A stretch of 64,000 nucleotides of DNA, taken from Flavobacteriales bacterium (GTDB lineage: Bacteria; Bacteroidota; Bacteroidia; Flavobacteriales_G; Salibacteraceae). The DNA is taken from contig DNTB01000041.1 in assembly GCA_003499525.1 (NCBI GenBank), positions 124,001-188,000 on the forward strand. The letters run 5' to 3'. Made by a program: the position numbers and the translations under genes. Below the pieces are notes generated by a model. It saw only the letters and a program-made list of their open reading frames with translations. It made no database searches and was not told the DNA's origin. Shown here piece by piece: positions 8,083-16,085 of the stretch (position 1 is its first letter; each line of letters starts with the position of its first letter).

Positions 8083-10452
8083 TTATTGGTCTGATTTTTC
8101 TGTTTCTTCCATTTTCTCTTTGAGTTCATTTAGCTGTCCAAGATCACCCAAGGTAGATTTCTCTACTTTCTTGTTAAGATTCTGAACTGCTCTTCTCGTA
8201 GATTTAGAGCGTGTCGCTTTTGCTTTGCGCTCGTTATCGTCTTTCATTCTCGATTCATTTTCATGCAGTTTAGCATGAGAGAGAATGATCTTTCTCGACT
8301 CTTTATTAAACTCCAGAACGATAAATTCCAGAATATCATCAATATTGAGCTTGTTGCCATCCTCTTTCTTGCCATGGCGCATTGGACAGAATCCTTCAAC
8401 ACCATAAGGTAGTGTAACAACAAAACCTTTATCGTTTTTTGAGATAACAGTACCCTTATGCACTGAACCCAGCGTAAAAACTGACTCAAATACATCCCAC
8501 GGATTTTCCTCCAGTTGCTTGTGGCCTAGAGAAAGGCGTCGGTTATCCTTATCAATTTCCAGAACTACCACCTCCATTTCATCACCTACCTTGCACATTT
8601 CAGCCGGATGGTTGATTTTCTTGGACCATGAGAGATCGGAAATATGAATGAGTCCATCAATTCCTTCTTCAAGCTCAACGAAGACACCGAAGTTTGAAAG
8701 GTTGGTGACTCTTCCTTTAGTTTTCTTCTCGACAGGATATTTGGCTTCGATATTGTCCCATGGATCTGGAGTTAATCTTCTACTGGACAATGACATCTTT
8801 CGTTCTTCACGATCCACAGTCATAATCACTGCTTCTACCTCATCGCCCACTTTAAAGAAATCCTGAGCTGTTCTCAAGTGCTGAGACCAGGACATTTCTG
8901 AAACATGAATCAGACCTTCTACTCCAGGAGCTATTTCTATAAAAGCACCGTAATCAGCTAGAACAACAACTTTTCCTTTAACGGTATCTCCAACCTTGAG
9001 GTTCTCATCCAGACTTTCCCATGGATGAGCCTGCAACTGCTTGAGTCCTAAGGCTATTCGCTTCTTGTTGTCATCAAAATCAAGAATAACAACATTTAAT
9101 TTTTGATCGAGCTCCACAAATTCTTCTGGATGATTTACTCGTCCCCAGGAAAGGTCAGTAATATGAATTAGCCCATCTACTCCTCCGAGATCAATAAATA
9201 CCCCGTACGAAGTAATGTTCTTGACTGTGCCTTCAAGTACCTGTCCTTTCTCAAGTTTCGACATGATCTCAACCTTTTGCTGTTCGAGCTCTGCCTCGAT
9301 CAATGCTTTGTGCGAAACGACAACGTTTTTGAATTCTTTGTTGATTTTTACAACCTTGAATTCCATGTCTTTGCCAACATAGATATCGTAGTCGCGTATA
9401 GGCTTCACATCTATTTGTGAACCTGGCAGGAAGGCCTCAAGGCCAAAAACGTCTACGATAAGCCCACCTTTAGTGCGGCATTTGACGTGTCCCTGAATAA
9501 TCTTATCTTCTTCTTTCGCCTGATTAACATTCTCCCATGCTCTGAGCATCCGGGCTTTTTTGTGCGAAAGAATAAGCTGTCCTGATTTATCCTCCAGGTT
9601 TTCCACGTACGCTTCAACGACATCTCCAATTTTAAGGTCTGGTCTGTACCTGAACTCACTGAGTGGAATGATCCCCTCAGATTTATAGTTGATATCAACA
9701 ACCGCTTCTTTTTTCGTCATGCCGACCACCTTACCGTCTATCACCTCATGTTCGGCAATTGAAGTAAGCGTTTCTGAGTACTCTTTTTCGTATTTGTTAG
9801 CTTCTTCTTCAGGGTATTTCTCCTCTACTTTACCTAATGCATCCCAGTTAAACTCGGCAAGGGGCTCAACTTTGGTATAGTCTGCCATTACATGCGGAGC
9901 TTTTTCTTCAGCTTCTTCCTCTTCTTGTGCTTCGGAATCTTCATTTTCAGAAACCGGATCATCACTGCTCGCAACCTTATCTTTAGCGCTGGAAACTAAA
10001 TCCTGAACAGCTTCTTGAGCTTTACCAGCCAGATTAGATACTTTCTCCTCTACTTTCTCAGCAACCTCTTCAATTTTATCTGCCACCTCGTCGGCTACAT
10101 CTTCAGCATTATCCACTAAATCTTCTGCTTTTTCTCTGGCTTCTTTCAGTTGAGCTTCCGCTACCTCTGCAGCTTCCTTAAGATCTTCTTTAATTTCCTG
10201 TACTTCTTCCTGAACCTTATCAGTCAAATCTTCAGCCTTGTCCTCGATTTTTTGCTTAACCTCTTCCAGCTTTTTTTCAGCTTTTTCGAGCACTTCCTCA
10301 GCTTGATCTGCGACTTGCTCTACTTTCTCTTCAACTTGATCTGCGACTTTCTCTACTGTTTCTTCTACTCTTTCTTTCGCCTCTTCCAACTTTTCTTTTA
10401 CTGTATTCTTTTCCTCCACTCCTGGAGCTTCTTGTTTGTTTTCTTCAGCCAT
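8083..10452 (-). CDS. rpsA: 30S ribosomal protein S1 with a long hendecad-repeat N-terminal extension
   Basis: S1 binds mRNA and brings it to the 30S subunit. The 789-aa product has six S1 (OB-fold) domains, roughly at residues 230-300, 315-385, 400-470, 485-555, 572-645 and 655-730. The third to fifth carry the classical GVFIDLGGVDGLIH-type signature. A basic C-terminal tail follows. The odd part is residues 1-188, a Glu/Lys/Ala/Val-rich region with 13 tandem 11-residue repeats (18-160) and an acidic linker. The conventional S1 sequence appears to begin at Met189 (MADYTKVEPLAEFNWD; ATG at 9888), so an internal start giving a 601-aa form is conceivable. The frame is open and uninterrupted from 10452. 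It follows cmk, the usual partner, and has its own promoter and terminator. Confidence 0.95.
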   Translation of the reverse strand: MAEENKQEAPGVEEKNTVKEKLEEAKERVEETVEKVADQVEEKVEQVADQAEEVLEKAEKKLEEVKQKIEDKAEDLTDKVQEEVQEIKEDLKEAAEVAEAQLKEAREKAEDLVDNAEDVADEVADKIEEVAEKVEEKVSNLAGKAQEAVQDLVSSAKDKVASSDDPVSENEDSEAQEEEEAEEKAPHVMADYTKVEPLAEFNWDALGKVEEKYPEEEANKYEKEYSETLTSIAEHEVIDGKVVGMTKKEAVVDINYKSEGIIPLSEFRYRPDLKIGDVVEAYVENLEDKSGQLILSHKKARMLRAWENVNQAKEEDKIIQGHVKCRTKGGLIVDVFGLEAFLPGSQIDVKPIRDYDIYVGKDMEFKVVKINKEFKNVVVSHKALIEAELEQQKVEIMSKLEKGQVLEGTVKNITSYGVFIDLGGVDGLIHITDLSWGRVNHPEEFVELDQKLNVVILDFDDNKKRIALGLKQLQAHPWESLDENLKVGDTVKGKVVVLADYGAFIEIAPGVEGLIHVSEMSWSQHLRTAQDFFKVGDEVEAVIMTVDREERKMSLSSRRLTPDPWDNIEAKYPVEKKTKGRVTNLSNFGVFVELEEGIDGLIHISDLSWSKKINHPAEMCKVGDEMEVVVLEIDKDNRRLSLGHKQLEENPWDVFESVFTLGSVHKGTVISKNDKGFVVTLPYGVEGFCPMRHGKKEDGNKLNIDDILEFIVLEFNKESRKIILSHAKLHENESRMKDDNERKAKATRSKSTRRAVQNLNKKVEKSTLGDLGQLNELKEKMEETEKSDQ
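9973..10401 (-). repeat. Thirteen 11-residue (33-nt) repeats inside rpsA
   Basis: Residues 18-160 of the S1 protein divide into 13 units of 11 residues, for example VEETVEKVADQ, VEEKVEQVADQ, AEEVLEKAEKK and LEEVKQKIEDK. Each has V/A/L at position 1 and Glu/Lys at most others. Two neighbouring units (10336-10368 and 10303-10335) are still very similar as 33-nt DNA repeats, which points to growth by tandem duplication. Hendecads of this type form amphipathic or right-handed coiled-coil helices, as in LEA group 3 and apolipoprotein-like proteins. Confidence 0.85.
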
Positions 10453-10540
10453 AAAGGCATTTAAACTTGTATTACATGGCTGCAGTACCTATGTAAGAGT
10501 TAATTAATGCGCTCCTGCATGCGCTTGTTTAAAGGGCTGC

Positions 10541-10570
10541 AAAATTAATGGAAATTATTGATTTTCAAAT
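10541..10570 (-). promoter_or_regulatory. rpsA promoter
   Basis: On the minus strand TTTG (10567-10570) is followed after 18 bases by TAATTTTG (10541-10548), a full match to the Bacteroidota -33/-7 consensus. The expected transcript starts near 10535 and has a leader of about 80 nt before the ATG at 10452. That is long for this window and a possible site for S1 autoregulation. Confidence 0.65.
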
Positions 10571-10588
10571 AGAAAAGTGTGGAAACAA

Positions 10589-11299
10589 TCACTTTATCTG
10601 ATGCACCCAGTTCATGACTAATTTCAGTTGTTCTTCATGAGTCAATTCCGAATTGTCCAGTACCCTGGCATCATCGGCTTTTCGAAGTGGATCAGTCAAA
10701 CGATTCTCATCTTTGTGATCGCGCTTTGTAATATTTCCTTTAACCTCCTCTAAGGTAGTAGCAACTCCTTGATTTTCAAGTTGTTTTAATCTGCGCTGAG
10801 CTCTTATTCCGGGGGATGCAGTCATAAAAATTTTTAAATCTGCATTGGGTAAAACCACGGTCCCAATATCCCGACCATCCATTACGACACCGCCATTTTC
10901 GGCCATTTTTTGTTGTAGTTGAACCAAGAGCTTCCGAATAGCGGGAATTTCAGCAACATTGCTCACATGTTTAGCAATGTTCATACTTCTTATCATATTT
11001 TCAACCGATTCCCCATTAATGTGCAAGATCCTGTTATTGTGCTGATCTGTTTCAAAATTAATATCCACCAATTCCAAGCCCAATTCTTTGATCGTTACGT
11101 TATGACTCAAATCATCGATTTTTCCATTCCTTATGAGAAGTAAGGTAATGGCTCGGTACATAGCGCCCGTATCGATATAAGTGAGATTCAGTTCCTGAGC
11201 CAGCTGCTTGGCCAAAGTGCTTTTACCACAAGCTGAGTAACCGTCAATTGCAATGTTCAGTCGAGGTGTGTCGCTACCCTCTTCTTCTTTTAAACTCAT
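10589..11299 (-). CDS. cmk: Cytidylate kinase
   Basis: Phosphorylates CMP/dCMP to the diphosphates in pyrimidine salvage. The 236-aa protein shows the P-loop GYSACGKST (about 20-28), DTGAMYRA, the VVMDGRDIGTVVLP motif that contacts the nucleotide, and RRLKQL/KRDHKDENR segments typical of Cmk. The start overlaps the end of porQ by 26 bases in another frame, so translation of the two is probably coupled. The order porQ-cmk-rpsA agrees with Bacteroidota synteny. rpsA downstream also has its own strong promoter. Confidence 0.96.
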   Translation of the reverse strand: MSLKEEEGSDTPRLNIAIDGYSACGKSTLAKQLAQELNLTYIDTGAMYRAITLLLIRNGKIDDLSHNVTIKELGLELVDINFETDQHNNRILHINGESVENMIRSMNIAKHVSNVAEIPAIRKLLVQLQQKMAENGGVVMDGRDIGTVVLPNADLKIFMTASPGIRAQRRLKQLENQGVATTLEEVKGNITKRDHKDENRLTDPLRKADDARVLDNSELTHEEQLKLVMNWVHQIK

Positions 11300-12326
11300 T
11301 TAGATTGGCCGTAAACGTAAAGTGATGACTTGTACCTGCCCTTGTGTAGCCCGTAATGGCATAAGAAAACTTGATCTTTTTAATCCTAAAACCAGTGCCC
11401 AGCGAAAATCCTCCAAGAGATGTATTTGAGGTTGTAACATTCAATTCCTGTCTTCTCAGATAATTATATCCAAACTGGATATAAAAATTATCCGATGGGA
11501 GTATCTCTGCTCCAATGACCAAATGTCGAAAAAGATTGTCAAGTGTCAGGGTGTTAGCTGGTGTGCTGGTTTGTACCTGCCCATCTGGATTAATTGTAGG
11601 AACACCATCAATGGCTTCTTCTCCAGTAAGGTCCCATGTTTGAGCATTGTTCACCAACATTGTGAACCTCAGAGGAGCTTTGGGCAGCTTGTAACTCCCG
11701 GCGACCTGAATCTGAAAAGGTAGGTCTTGCCGTTCACTCCCCTCATATGGGGTAATTTGGTAGCCAATGTTATTCAAAACTAAACCCGCCTGAAAAAACT
11801 TCTTTCTGCTCATATAATGAACACCAAGATCCATTGCCACCCCAAAAGACTGCTGGATGTCATAACTCGAATAAATGAACTTTGCCGTGGCCCCCAGGCT
11901 CCAAATTGAATCTTTGGAGTATCCGTAAGAAACATCGAAAGCATAATCTCCAGCGCGAAATTCTCCTATTTTCTGGCCTGTTTCATCCGCCCGAACAAAC
12001 TCTCCATAACCCATGAATTGCATCCCCAAACTAAAGGTTCCAATATCCTGAAAATGACGGGCATAGCTGACATAGCCAAAATTGACGTTCTTAATGTAGT
12101 TCACATAAGAGAATGTGACATTGTTGTGTAGTGTGCTATCCAGAATTGCCGGATTATCAGCCACAAGGTTTAAGTCACTATCCTTAATAGAAATTAAGTG
12201 ACCACCCATCCCTGCTGCTCTTGCGGCGGTTGGAATTTTGAGAAAATTATAGGTAGTCTGCCCTCCTGTTTGAGCATTCAGAGCAAGGGGTAGAAAAATA
12301 AACAGGTAAAAAAATGAACGTAGCAT
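11274..12326 (-). CDS. porQ: Type IX secretion system protein PorQ
   Basis: A 350-aa outer-membrane beta-barrel with a signal peptide (cleavage near LALNAQ). Family hallmarks are the N-terminal TTYNFLKIPTAARAAGMGG, DLNLVADNPAIL and the VSYGYSKDSIWSLG strand, with a C-terminal strand ending in an aromatic/basic run. PorQ belongs to the PorV/PorQ family and is known as part of the T9SS attachment complex that processes cargo and links it to A-LPS. The gene sits between lon and cmk. A TATCTTCG box ends 5 bases before the ATG. Confidence 0.92.
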   Translation of the reverse strand: MLRSFFYLFIFLPLALNAQTGGQTTYNFLKIPTAARAAGMGGHLISIKDSDLNLVADNPAILDSTLHNNVTFSYVNYIKNVNFGYVSYARHFQDIGTFSLGMQFMGYGEFVRADETGQKIGEFRAGDYAFDVSYGYSKDSIWSLGATAKFIYSSYDIQQSFGVAMDLGVHYMSRKKFFQAGLVLNNIGYQITPYEGSERQDLPFQIQVAGSYKLPKAPLRFTMLVNNAQTWDLTGEEAIDGVPTINPDGQVQTSTPANTLTLDNLFRHLVIGAEILPSDNFYIQFGYNYLRRQELNVTTSNTSLGGFSLGTGFRIKKIKFSYAITGYTRAGTSHHFTFTANLNEFKRRRG

Positions 12327-12331
12327 TCGGG

Positions 12332-12339
12332 CGAAGATA
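12332..12339 (-). promoter_or_regulatory. -7 box (TATCTTCG) abutting porQ
   Basis: This is one mismatch from TAnnTTTG on the minus strand. It ends only 5 bases before the porQ ATG, so transcription would begin at or near the start codon. No clear -33 element is visible. Confidence 0.4.
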
Positions 12340-12396
12340 ATACTCCAATACGTCGAACTGAACTATTTATTGTTTTTCGGGATAGATGCTGTTTAA

Positions 12397-14820
12397 CTAA
12401 GCTTTGGTTCTAAGCAAGGCATGATCTATAACCTCTTGCATGTGATCGACATATTCAAAGGTCAATCCTTTCAAATACCTGTCGTCGATTTCTCCCACAT
12501 CACTTCTGTTCTCCTTGGATAAAATGATATGCTTGATGTTCGCACGCTTAGCTGCAAGAATTTTCTCTTTAATACCTCCAACTGGCAATACTCGTCCTCT
12601 AAGAGTTATTTCTCCGGTCATAGCCAATCTGTTCTTTACTTTTCTTCGTGTTAATGCCGAGGCCAATGCCGTAAAAATGGTAATCCCAGCGCTCGGTCCA
12701 TCCTTTTTAATGGCACCTTCTGGGACGTGGATATGAATATTGTACTTTTCAATATCCTTGGCATTAAGATCAAGTTTTTCGGCATTTGCCTTGAGGTATT
12801 CCATTGCCACAAGTGCAGATTCTTTCATTACGTCTCCAAGGCTTCCTGTAAGAGTAAGTTTCCCTTTCCCATCTGGAATAACTGAAGACTCGACAAAAAG
12901 TATATCACCACCAACGGCAGTCCAGGCCAGGCCAGTAACTACTCCGGGAAAATCGTTTCCTTCATATTTATTTCGGGCATGCCCCGGCCCTAAAAATTTT
13001 GTTAAATCTTCGGGGCTGATTTCCTGATCATACTCTTCTTCCAGTGCAATGTGCTTGGCGGTCTGTCGGATGAGTTTGGTTAACCTTTTCTCCAGGTTTC
13101 TCACTCCGGATTCTCTGGTGTATTCCTCCACAATCTTAGTTATTACCGGACTGCTGGCTTTGAAATCAGTTTTAGAAAGACCGTGTTCCAGTAATTGTTT
13201 TGGAATTAAATGTCTTTTGGCTATTTGCACTTTCTCTTCCACCGTATAACCGTTTACTTCAATAATTTCCAGCCGATCGCGCAAAGCCGGTTGTATGGCT
13301 GCCAGATTATTAGCAGTAGCGATAAACATTACTTTGGAGAGGTCATATTCCACCTCCAAAAAATTGTCATAAAATGCACTATTCTGCTCAGGATCAAGCA
13401 CTTCCAAAAGAGCCGATGATGGATCTCCATGAGGGCCATGTCCTACTTTGTCAATTTCATCGAGGATGAAGACCGGGTTGGAGGAACCTGCCTTCTTTAG
13501 GCTTTGTATGACCCGACCGGGCATTGCTCCGATATAGGTTTTTCGATGTCCTCTAATCTCGGCCTCATCGCGCAGACCCCCTAGTGACATTCGAACGTAC
13601 TCCCGTCCGGTTGCCTCGGCAATACTTTTACCGAGTGAAGTCTTACCCACACCCGGAGGGCCGGCCAAACACAGGATAGGGGCTTTCATATCCTTTTTCA
13701 GTTTCAGTACTGCCAAGTGCTCGAGGATGCGCTCTTTGACTTTCTCTAATCCATAGTGATCTCTATTGAGCACCTTATCGGCTTTCTTCAGGTCAAAATG
13801 GTCTTCTGTAAATTCTCCCCATGGCAAATCGAGGAAGGTATCCAGGTAATTTGCTTGTACAGAGTATTCTACTCCTGAAGGATTCAGCCTTTCCAGTTTA
13901 CTCAGCTCCTTATCAAATACCTTTTTGACTTTTTTACTCCACTTTTTGCCCTTTGCTCTCTGCTTAAATTCCTCCAGCTCCTGATCAATAGGATTGCCTC
14001 CGAGCTCCTCCTGAATTTGTCTCATTTGCTGATGAAGAAAGTACTCTCGCTGCTGCTTGTCAAGGTCAACCTTGACTTTACTTTGAATGTCATTTTTTAG
14101 CTCGAGTATTTGAAGCTCTTCCGTAAGAATTTGCAATAGTTTTTGTGCTCTGTCTCTTATGTTTAATATTTCCAGAAGCTCTTGCTTTAGCTCGACAGGA
14201 CGATCTAAGTTACTGGCAATGAAATGAATAAGAAATACAGGGCTTTCGATATTTTTTAATGCAACAGCGGCTTCAGAGGGTATATTTGGTGATTGCTGAA
14301 TGATTTTCATGGAAAGTTCCATTACACTTTCAATAAGCGCATCAAAACTCTGTTCCTCACGATCCACTTCTTCTTCAGATAACCTGCTCACTCTGGCCGT
14401 GAAATAGGGATCGGTTTGCAGAAATTCTTCAACCCTGAATTTCTTCTTACCCTGAATGATGACCGTATTGCTGCCGTCGGGCATACGGAGCATTTTGATG
14501 ATACGAGCTGCAGTTCCTACCTTGAAAAGGTCCTTTGTCTCGGGGTTCTCATTACTCGGATCTGTTTGAGCAATTACTCCGATGGTTTTGCTCCCCTGCA
14601 TTACATCATTGACGAGTTTGATCGATTTATCTCTACCTACCGTAATGGGTATGACTACTCCGGGGAACAGGACATTATTACGAAGAGGCAATAAAGGAAG
14701 GTCTTCAGGTATATCCTCATCATCAAACCTTTTCTCATCGTCTTTGCTGAACAATGGTATGAACTCTGAATCCTGATCTATTAAGCTATTGAAGCTAAAA
14801 ACATTGCTGGTTGGTTCCAT
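12397..14820 (-). CDS. lon: ATP-dependent protease La (Lon)
   Basis: An 807-aa cytoplasmic AAA+ protease that degrades misfolded and regulatory proteins. The order is a Lon N-terminal substrate-binding domain (about 35-235), a coiled-coil region, an AAA+ module with Walker A GPPGVGKTS and Walker B VFILDEIDKV, and the S16 peptidase domain. The catalytic dyad is Ser710 in DGPSAG and Lys753 in GGIKEK, 43 residues apart as expected. The length is normal for LonA. The start gives MEPTSNVFSFNS, and no better alternative precedes it. porQ lies 70 bases downstream on the same strand. Confidence 0.98.
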   Translation of the reverse strand: MEPTSNVFSFNSLIDQDSEFIPLFSKDDEKRFDDEDIPEDLPLLPLRNNVLFPGVVIPITVGRDKSIKLVNDVMQGSKTIGVIAQTDPSNENPETKDLFKVGTAARIIKMLRMPDGSNTVIIQGKKKFRVEEFLQTDPYFTARVSRLSEEEVDREEQSFDALIESVMELSMKIIQQSPNIPSEAAVALKNIESPVFLIHFIASNLDRPVELKQELLEILNIRDRAQKLLQILTEELQILELKNDIQSKVKVDLDKQQREYFLHQQMRQIQEELGGNPIDQELEEFKQRAKGKKWSKKVKKVFDKELSKLERLNPSGVEYSVQANYLDTFLDLPWGEFTEDHFDLKKADKVLNRDHYGLEKVKERILEHLAVLKLKKDMKAPILCLAGPPGVGKTSLGKSIAEATGREYVRMSLGGLRDEAEIRGHRKTYIGAMPGRVIQSLKKAGSSNPVFILDEIDKVGHGPHGDPSSALLEVLDPEQNSAFYDNFLEVEYDLSKVMFIATANNLAAIQPALRDRLEIIEVNGYTVEEKVQIAKRHLIPKQLLEHGLSKTDFKASSPVITKIVEEYTRESGVRNLEKRLTKLIRQTAKHIALEEEYDQEISPEDLTKFLGPGHARNKYEGNDFPGVVTGLAWTAVGGDILFVESSVIPDGKGKLTLTGSLGDVMKESALVAMEYLKANAEKLDLNAKDIEKYNIHIHVPEGAIKKDGPSAGITIFTALASALTRRKVKNRLAMTGEITLRGRVLPVGGIKEKILAAKRANIKHIILSKENRSDVGEIDDRYLKGLTFEYVDHMQEVIDHALLRTKA

Positions 14821-14886
14821 AAAATAAATTGGATTGGGTTGAGGTCAATTGACGTGCCAAGGAAGTAAAACGGAAGATTTGGCGGT

Positions 14887-16080
14887 TTATTTAAGCCTCA
14901 TCCGGTAAGAATCTGACAATTCGTACACGCTTTTGAGGATTTCCTTCTCCTGATCATCAAAAGGCACATTGCGACGTTCCATCATTCTTTCGGCTACTTC
15001 AAAAGCTCTGTCCAGACGAAATTCTGTCAGGTTTTGCGAGCCTCCCCAAGTAAACGATGGAATAAAGTTCTTCATGAATCCGCTTCCGAATATGTTTGCA
15101 GAAACTCCTGCAACTGTACCCGTATTAAACATGGTATTAATGCCGCATTTGGAGTGATCTCCCATAATCAAGCCGCAAAACTGCAATCCTGTTGGCTCAA
15201 ATCGGTTTGAAGAGTAATTCCATAGTTTTACCTCTGCATAGTTATTCTTCAGATTGCTGGTATTGGTATCAGCTCCAATATTGCACCATTCTCCAATAAC
15301 CGAGTTCCCCAGAAAGCCGTCATGTCCTTTATTGGAATAACCCAGAAATACTGCATTATTCACTTCACCTCCAACTTTACAATAGGGGCCCACAGTAGTA
15401 GGGCCATATATTTTGGCTCCCATTTTCAAGACGGCATTGTTGTTCAGCACTAAAGGACCTCGGATAATACAGCCCTCCATGATAGCGGCATTCTTATCAA
15501 TATAAATGGGTCCAGTTTCTGAATTAAGTATAGAGGCGCTGATGCTGGCCCCCTCTTCAATAAAAACATTATCACCAATAATTCGATTTCCAGACGATAC
15601 GGCGGTGCTCTGCCTACCCTCTGTCAACAATTTGAAATCCGACAAAATTTCCTGTCCGTTCAAGCGAAAAACGTCATAAGGCCTTTTTATCAAGTCTATT
15701 TCAGAAGTGACTTTGATCTGCTTACCGCTCCATTTTTTGTCGTAGAGGAAGGCAAGAGCCTGTTCTTCGGAACATCTTATTGCCAATATGAAATTATCCT
15801 TTACAAGGGCATATCCAGAATTCAGATTATTTACAGCCAACACCAATTCCGGATCGGGTAGCACATTCCCGGCTATAAGCAAATTATCAAATGCAAGATT
15901 GAGCGGAAACTTTTGGTTCAGATAATCCTCAGTCGAATGGCTTACTGAAGTGGCACTAACGCGTTTCTTCCATTTCTCAGAAATCGTAAGTATTCCGCAT
16001 CGTAACTCGGATCCTGGCCTGGTATAAGTGAGAGGAAGAAGGTCTTGCCAGCTATGGAAGTCAAAGAATACGAGGTTCAT
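14887..16080 (-). CDS. GlmU-family putative sugar nucleotidyltransferase
   Basis: A 397-aa Bacteroidota-type GlmU-family protein. The N-terminal third begins MNLVFFDFHSWQDLLPLTYTRP, a degenerate nucleotidyltransferase region without a visible classical GxGTRM loop. From about residue 165 the sequence is a left-handed beta-helix of hexapeptide repeats (for example IGDNVFIEEGASI, IYIDKNAAIMEGCII, IYGPTTVGPYCKVGGEV). That resembles the acyltransferase half of GlmU. The likely role is acyl or nucleotidyl transfer to a sugar nucleotide for envelope polysaccharide, but no substrate can be named. It starts 5 bases after the stop of the upstream octahaem gene, so the two are probably cotranscribed. 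Confidence 0.85.
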   Translation of the reverse strand: MNLVFFDFHSWQDLLPLTYTRPGSELRCGILTISEKWKKRVSATSVSHSTEDYLNQKFPLNLAFDNLLIAGNVLPDPELVLAVNNLNSGYALVKDNFILAIRCSEEQALAFLYDKKWSGKQIKVTSEIDLIKRPYDVFRLNGQEILSDFKLLTEGRQSTAVSSGNRIIGDNVFIEEGASISASILNSETGPIYIDKNAAIMEGCIIRGPLVLNNNAVLKMGAKIYGPTTVGPYCKVGGEVNNAVFLGYSNKGHDGFLGNSVIGEWCNIGADTNTSNLKNNYAEVKLWNYSSNRFEPTGLQFCGLIMGDHSKCGINTMFNTGTVAGVSANIFGSGFMKNFIPSFTWGGSQNLTEFRLDRAFEVAERMMERRNVPFDDQEKEILKSVYELSDSYRMRLK

Positions 16081-16085
16081 CTTGT

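Noticed and set aside
10150..10464. A plus-strand open frame of 104 codons, rich in Phe and Leu, that looks like a membrane protein.
   Set aside because: It is the antisense image of the Glu/Lys-rich repeat codons of rpsA; the opposite frame of GAA/AAG-rich DNA reads as TTC/CTT codons.
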